A DNA stretch of 64,000 nt from Anatilimnocola floriformis (GTDB lineage: Bacteria; Planctomycetota; Planctomycetia; Pirellulales; Pirellulaceae). The stretch spans positions 434,001 through 498,000 of the forward strand of contig NZ_JAMLFW010000001.1 in assembly GCF_024256385.1 (NCBI RefSeq), in the 5' to 3' direction. The notes beneath the pieces are model-generated. The model searched no databases. It worked only from the letters and a program-made list of their open reading frames with translations, and was not told the origin of the DNA. Made by a program: the position numbers and the translations under genes. Numbering within the stretch: position 1 is the first letter of the stretch; each line of letters starts with the position of its first letter. Below, in pieces: positions 17,177-24,620 of this stretch.

Positions 17177-17419
17177 GTGAACTACGAAGTCAAATTCTCA
17201 CTGGAAGCTGTTGAGGATGTCCTCCGCATTACGATGACGAGCCAGCCGTCATCAGCGCTTCCACGCAACTGCAAGAGCAGCTGAAGGATAGCCCAGCTGA
17301 GGCGGGTGAGCACTTGAGCGAGGGGCCTGTACTACATCGATTGCGAACCTCTGCGGGCGTTCTACACGATTGACGACGAAGATCGCGAGGTTGGAATCGT
17401 GAACGTGAAGTCGCTGTAG
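17177..17419 (+). pseudogene. RelE/ParE-like toxin remnant broken by two compensating frameshifts
   Basis: Starts GTG at 17177 (VNYEVKFSLEAVEDVLRI), then the sense moves to another frame at about 17228-17232 (YDDEPAVISASTQLQEQL, HLSEG) and back to the first frame at the G-run 17322-17325 (LYYIDCEPLRAFYTIDD, VGIVNVKSL, stop 17417-17419). Joined, it gives about 80 residues with the C-terminal 'PLRAFYTIDDEDR' pattern of RelE-family toxins. One T seems lost from a T-run and one G gained in a G-run. Real inactivation or sequencing error at homopolymers are both possible. Confidence 0.6.
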
Positions 17420-17503
17420 CCAAATCCAGTTGCACTTTCTCCCTCGCTGCCCGTATGCTGAACCCCAGCGGGCATGGGGCGCTCGCTGCTGGAGACTAAC
17501 GAC

Positions 17504-18184
17504 ATGCTGTCGTTCTTTGTATTGTGCCTGGCCGCGCTGGGCGCTGAGGATTCGGGATCTCGCCATCAAGCAGTTCCTCCGACAACACAGGCTGCGACAA
17601 CGCAAGCCGCGGCGGAAGTTCGCCGGCCGTTCCACGAGATTCAAAACGAGCTGAGCGATCTGCTCAAGCGTGAGGCGCTGACCAAAGATGCCGCCGAGCG
17701 CTCGGAACTCGTTCGCCGCATGTGCGTGCTGCATGGCGAGATCTTGCACGATCCCCGCCACGAATATGCCGAAGCGATGAAGGGTTATCGCACGCAAGTT
17801 TGGGCGCGACTCAAGCGGATTCAAACCGATCTGAAGAACAAGATCGCCCGCGATCGCAAAACAAAGGCCCCGGACATCGGCACCGATCCCGCAATTCTCG
17901 CCGCGAGCGACAGCCTAGCCGCGAGCCTGAGTCTCCTCGATTCCTCGCTCAACGGGCCAAGTGCTTTGCTGGCCCGCGGCGGTCGCGCTGGCCCGGCCGA
18001 CTATGGCCCGGAACTTGTCGATCTGATCGAACGCACGATCAATCCCGATTTTTGGGATACCAACGGCGGGCCGGGAACAATCGTTTATTTCGCGCCGCTC
18101 CGCTGCCTGGTGATCACCGCGACGGGTGAAATGCATCAGAACGTCGGCGGGCTGGTTGGCGGCTTGCGAGCCGCGGGACCGTAA
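17504..18184 (+). CDS. Exported protein of unknown function
   Basis: 226 residues from the ATG at 17504, which gives a short signal peptide (MLSFFVLCLAALGAED); a start ten codons earlier is possible. A Thr/Ala/Gln-rich linker is followed by a charged helical region and a C-terminal domain with 'LIERTINPDFWDTNGGPGTIVYFAPLRCLVITATGEMHQNVGGLVGGLR'-type content (read here as separate parts: NPDFWDTNGGPGTIVYF, LRCLVITATGEMHQNVGGL). That ending resembles the beta-alpha-beta text of secretin N-domains and STN-like domains in planctomycete exported proteins. The function is not known. Confidence 0.75.
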   Translation: MLSFFVLCLAALGAEDSGSRHQAVPPTTQAATTQAAAEVRRPFHEIQNELSDLLKREALTKDAAERSELVRRMCVLHGEILHDPRHEYAEAMKGYRTQVWARLKRIQTDLKNKIARDRKTKAPDIGTDPAILAASDSLAASLSLLDSSLNGPSALLARGGRAGPADYGPELVDLIERTINPDFWDTNGGPGTIVYFAPLRCLVITATGEMHQNVGGLVGGLRAAGP

Positions 18185-18202
18185 GATTTCTCGGCTTTGT
18201 CG

Positions 18203-18226
18203 CCACGCGGAGCGCACTCCGCGTGG
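18203..18226. terminator. Perfect 10-bp hairpin between convergent genes
   Basis: CCACGCGGAG-CGCA-CTCCGCGTGG lies 18 bases after one stop and 29 bases before the convergent one. No T-run follows, so it is a plausible but unproven bidirectional terminator. Similar text (CCACGCGGAGCGTGG) recurs at 38256-38274. Confidence 0.5.
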
Positions 18227-18254
18227 TGATTCTACTCGTGTTGCGAATCGATCC

Positions 18255-21200
18255 CTACTTCGCGGCCGTCTTGTCCCCTTCGGGCTTCGGCGCTTCGAAG
18301 GTCGCATAGACCTGGCCGTTTTCGCTCCAGACGCGAAGCGTGCTGTCGGCCCCACCGGCAATGATCGTCTTGCCATCGGCACTCGCGGCTGACGAGTACA
18401 TGTAATCGGCCGAGCCGGGGAAGTCGCGAACATTGCCGCCGTTGGCAGCGTTGATGAGCTTCACCTTGGCGTCGCCGCTGCTGGCGATGACGTTGTCAGT
18501 CTCGCCCACGAAGCTCAGGTTTGTCACTTCCTTGCTGAACTGATTTTGCACGGTGCGAGCCTGATCGCCGGTGCGGGTGTCCCAAACCTTGATAACGTTG
18601 TCGGCGCCGCTGCTCGCCATCAGGCGACCATCGGCCCGCCACGAAACGCCCAGCACGTGATGGGTGTGACCTTCGAACGAGCGGACGAACTTGCCATCGG
18701 CCACGTTGAAGAGCTTCACGAATCGATCGGCGCCGCAGCTGGCGATTTGCTTGCCATCGGGGCTGAAGTCGATCGAGAAAACCGTGTCGCTGTGGGGTTC
18801 CTTGAGAGCGAGCACCAGGTTGCCGTTTGAGACATCCCAGAATTTGATCTCGCCGCTTCGCGATGGTTCGCCGCCGCCGGTGGCGAGCACTTTGCCATCG
18901 GGGCTGAAGTCGAGGGCGGTCACGCGATCGACGAGCTTGTCGGCCATGTCAGCCGAGCCGATCGTTCGTTCTAGTTTCCATTCGCTGGCGATGTCCCAAG
19001 CCTGCGCGGTGTTGGCAGCCGCGGTCGCGATGAGTCGCGAGTTGCTGGCAAAGGCCACGCCGGCCAGCGGAGCACCACCGCCGAAGACTTCGACGGCTGC
19101 GCCGGTTTCGGCCGAGTAAGTGTGAATGGCCTGGTCGTCGCCGACGACGGCAAAGATCGCGCCATCGGTCGAGAATGCGGCTCCCTTGCCAGGCTTTTCG
19201 CTATCGGTGACGGCCTTGTTGGCGACGACGAGATCGGCGTCGTTTTTCTTGGCGGCTTCTTCGCGATCCTTCACGGCTTGTTCGAAACCGGGCACGGCTT
19301 CGGTGGCCTTCTTCACGGCTTCGTCGGCCCGTTCGACCGAGCGCTGGGCCGCTTTGAAGGTGCGGTCGGCGGCGCTTCGTTCGTCGATGGCCTTGGTGTA
19401 GACCGGCATGACCTGCTTCACTTTTTGATCGGCTTTGGTGAATTCCGCCATCGCGTCGGTGGCTGCTTTATCGGTGTTTTTCTTCGCTTCGTCGGCAGCC
19501 TTCTTAGCTGCTTCGGCATCGTCGCGAACTTTCGTGGCAGCGACTTTGCCTTCGGCGGCTGCTTTGCTCTTCGCTTCGGCAGCGGTGAAGGCTGCATCAG
19601 CGGCAGCGAGGGCCTTCTTCAGATCTTCGTTGGCGGCGTCTTTGTCCGAAGCTTCCTTGGCCTTGGCTTGGGCGTCCTTGGCTTTGGTCATTTCGTCGGT
19701 GGCGTCCTTGTCGGCTTTGCTGGCCGCGTCGCGATCGGCCATGGCCTTCTTCAGAGCTTCGTCGGCTTTGACGACTGCTTCATCGGCGGGCTTCTTAGCT
19801 TCGTCGGCCTTGGTTTTCTTTTCGGTGGCTTCGGCGAGCGTCTTGTCGGCGTCTTCCTTGTCCTTGGTCGGCGCCTTGGCAGCTTCTTCCTTTTTCTTGA
19901 AATCATCTTCAGCCGTTTTCACGGCTTCCTTCGATTTCTTTTGATTCTCTTCTTCAGCCGTCTTACGCTTCGTGGCTTCAGTGAGATCGGCTTTGGCGAG
20001 CTCGACATGCTTCTTAGCGAGCGCGACCGCGCGAGTCACTTCGGCAGCCTTCAGCGAAGCGCGGAGATCACCTTTCACTTCGGCGATTTGCTTGTTGTCT
20101 TCGCCGTTCCAGAGGCGCGAGGTGTTGTTGGCACTGACCGAGACAAACCGCTTGCCATCGGGACGAACCGCGATGCCGTCGATCGGCGCGCCGTGGGCCA
20201 TCGTTTTGCCGGCCTTGCCAGTGGCGACATCCCAGGTCTTGAGATTGCCGTCCTTGCTGCCGGAGAGAAGCGTTTCGCCCTTGCCGATGGCGGCGAGAGC
20301 GGTGATCGGGCCGCCGCTGCCGGTCAGTTCGAAGAGAGGTTTCGGCGCTTCGGCCGGTTGAGCGTCGACGAGAGCGTAGAGGCGGATGATGTTGTCGCCG
20401 CCGCCCGTGGCGACCGTCTTGCCATCGGCGACGATGGCGACGGCGTTGACGGGCGCGGGCGTTTCGATCTTGGCGAGTTCTTTCTGGTCGGCGATGTTCC
20501 AGACGCGGAAGGTTTTGTCTTGTGAGCCGGAGACGAGCTTCGTGGCATCGGCATTGAAAGCCACGCCGGTCGCAGGACCACCGTGACCTTCGAGAGTCTT
20601 CGCGACTTTGCCGGTGGCGACTTCGAAGATGCGGATCTTGCCGTTCTCTTCGCCGATCGCAGCCCACTTGCCGTCGGCCGACGTGGCCAGCGAACGGGCT
20701 GCTGTTTCGAGACCGGCCAGGTCGAGAGCCTTGGTCGGCTGCGGCTTACGCCACAGCTTCACCGTGCGGAAACCACCGCTGGCGAGGAGCGTGTTATCGG
20801 GCGAGAACTTCAGCGATTGAATGAGATCCAGATCGGCGACGCCGGCGTTCTTGTAGAGACCTTTTTCGAGCAAGCTGGGATCCGTTAGCCGGCCGAGTTC
20901 GCGCTTGCTGGGAATGTGATAGAGGAAAATCTGATTGGCCCGGGCGACCGCGGCATACTGACCGTCGCTGGTCAGAGCGACTGCGTAGATCGGATTCACA
21001 CCAGCCGGCAGCGGCTGCCAAACGATGTTGGCCGAAGCCGCTTTCACTTCTCCCTTGGCACCCTCATCGATCCACTTCTTGATCAAGCCGAGCTCTTGCG
21101 GTGTGAGAGGCTTGGCCTTCACGTCGTTGTCGGGCGGCGGCATGACGGGTTCTTTTTGCCGCGCGGCGAGCTTGATCAGCAGGCTCTCGGCACCTTTGCC

Positions 21201-21470
21201 GGCGACGACGGCGGGGCCTTCGCTGCCGCCCTTGAGAATGGTCTGCGGCGTTTCGAGCGTCAGGTCGCTTTGAGCTTCCGTCGCACTGTGGCAGGCCAGG
21301 CAATTGCGGCGGAAGATCGGCAGGATTTCCTTTTCGAAATCGATCGGGCCTTCATGCTTCACCTCGGCGATTTCGATCGGCTTGAGGGCGACCTTGGGCT
21401 TGGCCTGGCCGAGTGCGAGCGCCGGAGTCAGGCCGAGAGCGAGGAAGAAGAAATTGCGAGCAACGTTCAT
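18255..21470 (-). CDS. Exported cytochrome-c/WD40 protein with an internal coiled coil
   Basis: 1071 residues. Signal peptide (MNVARNFFFLALGLTPALALGQ), then a planctomycete cytochrome domain with the heme motif CLACH (57-61) and 'MPPPDNDVKAKPLTPQELGLIKKWIDEGAKGE'. WD40-type repeats occupy about 150-465 and 760-1060 (e.g. 'SGSQDKTFRVWNIADQK', 'ASSGADNVIKVWDTRTGD'). Between them lies about 290 residues (465-757) of Ala/Lys/Glu/Asp-rich coiled coil. The protein should be periplasmic or surface-bound. It is the third gene of a run with the PPC-domain and Ig-like/DUF1549 proteins on the same strand, a common trio in Planctomycetes with a presumed role in binding or degrading polymers. Confidence 0.9.
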   Translation of the reverse strand: MNVARNFFFLALGLTPALALGQAKPKVALKPIEIAEVKHEGPIDFEKEILPIFRRNCLACHSATEAQSDLTLETPQTILKGGSEGPAVVAGKGAESLLIKLAARQKEPVMPPPDNDVKAKPLTPQELGLIKKWIDEGAKGEVKAASANIVWQPLPAGVNPIYAVALTSDGQYAAVARANQIFLYHIPSKRELGRLTDPSLLEKGLYKNAGVADLDLIQSLKFSPDNTLLASGGFRTVKLWRKPQPTKALDLAGLETAARSLATSADGKWAAIGEENGKIRIFEVATGKVAKTLEGHGGPATGVAFNADATKLVSGSQDKTFRVWNIADQKELAKIETPAPVNAVAIVADGKTVATGGGDNIIRLYALVDAQPAEAPKPLFELTGSGGPITALAAIGKGETLLSGSKDGNLKTWDVATGKAGKTMAHGAPIDGIAVRPDGKRFVSVSANNTSRLWNGEDNKQIAEVKGDLRASLKAAEVTRAVALAKKHVELAKADLTEATKRKTAEEENQKKSKEAVKTAEDDFKKKEEAAKAPTKDKEDADKTLAEATEKKTKADEAKKPADEAVVKADEALKKAMADRDAASKADKDATDEMTKAKDAQAKAKEASDKDAANEDLKKALAAADAAFTAAEAKSKAAAEGKVAATKVRDDAEAAKKAADEAKKNTDKAATDAMAEFTKADQKVKQVMPVYTKAIDERSAADRTFKAAQRSVERADEAVKKATEAVPGFEQAVKDREEAAKKNDADLVVANKAVTDSEKPGKGAAFSTDGAIFAVVGDDQAIHTYSAETGAAVEVFGGGAPLAGVAFASNSRLIATAAANTAQAWDIASEWKLERTIGSADMADKLVDRVTALDFSPDGKVLATGGGEPSRSGEIKFWDVSNGNLVLALKEPHSDTVFSIDFSPDGKQIASCGADRFVKLFNVADGKFVRSFEGHTHHVLGVSWRADGRLMASSGADNVIKVWDTRTGDQARTVQNQFSKEVTNLSFVGETDNVIASSGDAKVKLINAANGGNVRDFPGSADYMYSSAASADGKTIIAGGADSTLRVWSENGQVYATFEAPKPEGDKTAAK

Positions 21471-21515
21471 GATTCACCGAAGAGGTGGGTAGTAGGCGGG
21501 CGTTTTCGATTCGTA

Positions 21516-21536
21516 GGACGGACCATTGGTCCGTCC
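21516..21536. repeat. Hairpin repeat (GGACGGACC family)
   Basis: GGACGGACC-ATT-GGTCCGTCC is a perfect 9-bp stem in the gap between the PPC gene and the WD40 gene. Related text (GGACGGATC...GATCCGTCC) forms the terminator stem at 54736-54761. Confidence 0.7.
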
Positions 21537-21563
21537 CACTGGACTCGGACTTTTTAGCAGGAC

Positions 21564-24413
21564 TTACTTAGCAACAGCTTCAACCTTGATCACAACTGGG
21601 ATCGAAGTTTCGACATTCATATTGTTGAACTTCCCCTTGGCCCGGATCGTGCCGGTGTGTTCGCCAGGAGTGGCGTTCTTGTCGGCAGTGACTTCGAGCT
21701 TGGCTTCGCCGTCTTCCTTTTTGAGCGTGACCTTCTCGACCTTCAGGCCGCTGACGCCGGCTGGCGCTTCGAAAGAGAAGTCGACAGCATCGGCAAAGCC
21801 GTAGAGGCGTTCGACCTTCACGCTGATCGGGGCCTTTTCACCTTGCTTGACATTGGCTGGATCGGCGCCAGAGAGCTTGTAGGGAGCCGCGTCGATCTTA
21901 AGTTTGATCGGCGTGCTGACGAGAGCGAAGGTGACGTCCTTCGGCGCGTTGGCCTTCTTGGCGTCGTCCAATCGTTTGTCGATGGCCTTCTTCAGGTCGT
22001 CGGCTTGCTTGACTTTGTCTTGGCCGGCTTTGAGTTCCGCTTCGGCTTTCGTCTTGGCTTCTTCGGCGGCCTTCTTCGCGTTGTCGTCGGTTCCCTTGGC
22101 AGCTTCGGCGGCGGCTTTCACGGCGGCATCGCGAGCGGCGGTCAAGGTTTTGACCTGTTCGCCGAGTTGCTTGGCCATTTCTTCCATCTGCTTCTTCTCT
22201 TCGGCGGCGCGAGTTTCGGCTTCCGGATTGCGGATGTACTTCCGCTTCGTCTCGCCCTTCATATAGAAGGTGTAGATACCGGGCTTGGTGTTCTGCTGAT
22301 TGACTTGCAGCTCGAACTTGCCATCCTTCGCATCGGCGGCGACATTGACTTCCTTGGGCTTGAGCTCGGTCGGCAAGCCGACGGCGGTGAGCTTGATGGC
22401 TTCTTTGAAATCGCCGCGACGAACGACGCTGAGCGGAATCTCGACGTTGCCGCCGAGAGCCGTTTCGTAAACCTTGTCTTCGCCGATCGAGACGAAGGCC
22501 GGCTCGGTTTCCTTGTCGCCGACGCTCAGCTGAAACGAGCGCGAGAGGCGGAACTCAGGCAGGGCTTGCTGGCGGTTGGCCGAGCCCCAGACCATGCTGG
22601 CGTAACGTGATTCGCGGGCGGCGTCTTTGTCACCGATTTTTGCTTTGCCGACGATCTTCACGCTGCCAGTCCAAGGGGCCGCGTCTTCCTTGGCGACGAA
22701 AATCAGGCTGGCGGAATTCACTTCGCCGCCGATCGTTGCGCCGCGGCAAGAGATGCCATCGGGTAAACCTTCGGCTGTGATCGTAATATCGCCCTTGAAA
22801 TCATCGACACGATTGACCGTAACGCTCATCAACACGCTACCGCCGCGACGAAGCGTGATACCAGTCAGCGGCGAGCCCTGGTTGTTGTCGTTGTTCCCGG
22901 CCTTTGGTTGCGAGCTGACCGAGAGGAGTTGAAAATCGGGCGCGAGCGGACGAATGGCCAGGCGATAGACATAGCTGGGATCCTTCCGGCCGTCGCCAAA
23001 CTGATCGCGAATCATCACGCGGTAAGTGCCATCGTCGGGCGCGGTGAAGCGATACGAAGGATCGTCGGTCGAGGTGTCGTAGTCGGTGCCGATCTTGTTG
23101 TTGCGGTCTTGCGGGTCGTCAACCTGAGCGATGTCGCTCATCGTCTCTTCACCCTTGTCGTTCTTGGTGACCTTCATGATGGCGAAGTAAGGATCGCTGC
23201 CGAGACCGAGCTGATGCGAGATCGCTTCGATCATCAACACTTGTCCTTTCTTGGCGTCGAACTGCAGCCAATCGGTATCACGGGCCGGATAAAACTGGCC
23301 GACGTATTCGCAAGGAATCGTCACGACCTGAGCTTTGGCTGGTTCGTTGTTTGGTTCCACTTCGGCGATGACCGGCGCCTTGGCGAAATAGATGATCGCC
23401 GGGTTGCTCTTATCGAGGCTGTATTCAAAGCCGGTCTGCCAGGCCTGCCGCGGTTTGGCCGCGCGAGCCAAAGGCAATTGCGAGAGGGCCGCTTCGTCGC
23501 CAGGCACGGCGATGTTGACTTGCAACTTTTGCAGTGGTGACGCACCCATCGTCAGGCCGTCGACATTCTGACCGCCGGGCAAATTGCGGCCGTAGATCGT
23601 GAACGGGCCGTTCGTGCCGGGAACGGCCGACGGCGGGAAAATGAAATCGATGTAAGCGGTCGACTTGGCGCTGAGGCGATAGAAGTGATCGTTGCTGCCG
23701 CCGTAAATCGCGTCGAACAAGCGGACGGTGTAATCGCCATCGGCGGGCGCGGTGAAATCGAGAACACAGTCTTCGCCCACCGTATCACGCACGCGCGACA
23801 ACTCGCGGCCATTGGCAGCGAGGACGGCAATGGTGGGATCAAGCTTCGAATCGATCCGCTGGGCCATGCAATCGAGAATGATTCGCTCGCCCTTCTTCAG
23901 CGAGACCTTGAAGTAATCGAACTGCCCCGCTTCGATCCGACCGTTCACCACGGTGCCGGCGGGGAGCGCGACGGCTTTTTCGGGGCTGTTGTTACCGGCG
24001 GCGTCGGTCACTTCTTCTTGATTGCTAACCACGAACGAGCGCGGATTGGAAATGCCAAAGCGGCTGACCACGCGGGCTTCGTAGATTCCCGGCGGCACGT
24101 CGCCGGCGATGTTCACGGTGAACAGGTTCGCCATCGGCCGGGGAGTTTTTTCGAGCTCCGTGGCCGTCGACATCTTCGGTTGCGCGGTAACGCCCGGGTG
24201 ATTGAAGACGAGCTTGTCAGCATCATCCAGATCGGTGCCGGCGACCGTCACCTCAACCGTCGTGCCAACCTTACCGCCGGGCGGAAAGACGCTGGTCAGC
24301 TGGGCCGTGGGAAGCTGCGCCCAAGCCAATGCCGGCAGGAGCAAGCAACTCAAAAAAGTTGCCGTGCGCGCAACAACAAGCGATTTCGAAACGTCGTGCT
24401 TCACGGGAGCCAC
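21564..24413 (-). CDS. Exported PPC-domain (pre-peptidase C-terminal) surface protein
   Basis: 949 residues with a signal sequence ending near ALAWAQ. The N-terminus has an IPT/TIG-like start (LTSVFPPGGKVGTTVEVTV). PPC-type domains follow, marked by 'GQFDYFKVSLKKGERIILDC', 'YTVRLFDAIYGGSNDHFYRL', and again 'QFYPARDTDWLQFDAKKGQVLMIEA' and 'TYRVMIRDQFGDGRKDPSYVYRLAI'. Beta-rich segments continue to about residue 720, then roughly 100 residues of Ala/Lys/Glu coiled coil, then a final Ig-like domain. It has no enzymatic motif. It sits between the DUF1549 and WD40 genes and probably acts with them at the cell surface. Confidence 0.88.
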   Translation of the reverse strand: MAPVKHDVSKSLVVARTATFLSCLLLPALAWAQLPTAQLTSVFPPGGKVGTTVEVTVAGTDLDDADKLVFNHPGVTAQPKMSTATELEKTPRPMANLFTVNIAGDVPPGIYEARVVSRFGISNPRSFVVSNQEEVTDAAGNNSPEKAVALPAGTVVNGRIEAGQFDYFKVSLKKGERIILDCMAQRIDSKLDPTIAVLAANGRELSRVRDTVGEDCVLDFTAPADGDYTVRLFDAIYGGSNDHFYRLSAKSTAYIDFIFPPSAVPGTNGPFTIYGRNLPGGQNVDGLTMGASPLQKLQVNIAVPGDEAALSQLPLARAAKPRQAWQTGFEYSLDKSNPAIIYFAKAPVIAEVEPNNEPAKAQVVTIPCEYVGQFYPARDTDWLQFDAKKGQVLMIEAISHQLGLGSDPYFAIMKVTKNDKGEETMSDIAQVDDPQDRNNKIGTDYDTSTDDPSYRFTAPDDGTYRVMIRDQFGDGRKDPSYVYRLAIRPLAPDFQLLSVSSQPKAGNNDNNQGSPLTGITLRRGGSVLMSVTVNRVDDFKGDITITAEGLPDGISCRGATIGGEVNSASLIFVAKEDAAPWTGSVKIVGKAKIGDKDAARESRYASMVWGSANRQQALPEFRLSRSFQLSVGDKETEPAFVSIGEDKVYETALGGNVEIPLSVVRRGDFKEAIKLTAVGLPTELKPKEVNVAADAKDGKFELQVNQQNTKPGIYTFYMKGETKRKYIRNPEAETRAAEEKKQMEEMAKQLGEQVKTLTAARDAAVKAAAEAAKGTDDNAKKAAEEAKTKAEAELKAGQDKVKQADDLKKAIDKRLDDAKKANAPKDVTFALVSTPIKLKIDAAPYKLSGADPANVKQGEKAPISVKVERLYGFADAVDFSFEAPAGVSGLKVEKVTLKKEDGEAKLEVTADKNATPGEHTGTIRAKGKFNNMNVETSIPVVIKVEAVAK

Positions 24414-24530
24414 TCCCTGGGGTCAAAAAGGAGAGGGAAGGATTTAGGGAAGGGGCGAGGCGGGAACGAAAGGCAGCGGGAATGCCTCTCGTTTAGTTTG
24501 CTTGATCGGCGGGTGGGAATCAAGGAAAGA

Positions 24531-24605
24531 GGTGCGGGATGGGGGATGCGAGGTGCGGGAAAGGCAATTTCATTCCCTCATCCCGCCTCTCTCATCCCGC
24601 ATCCC
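24531..24605. repeat. Imperfect inverted repeat between surface-protein genes
   Basis: Left side has GGTGCGGGATGGGGGATGCG and a second GTGCGGGAA; the right side has CCCTCATCCCGCCTC and CTCATCCCGCATCCC, their imperfect complement. A further small stem, TGCCGC-AAC-GCGGCA (24606-24620), abuts the stop of the DUF1549 gene. It could form a strong RNA fold after that gene. Confidence 0.6.
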
Positions 24606-24620
24606 TGCCGCAACGCGGCA

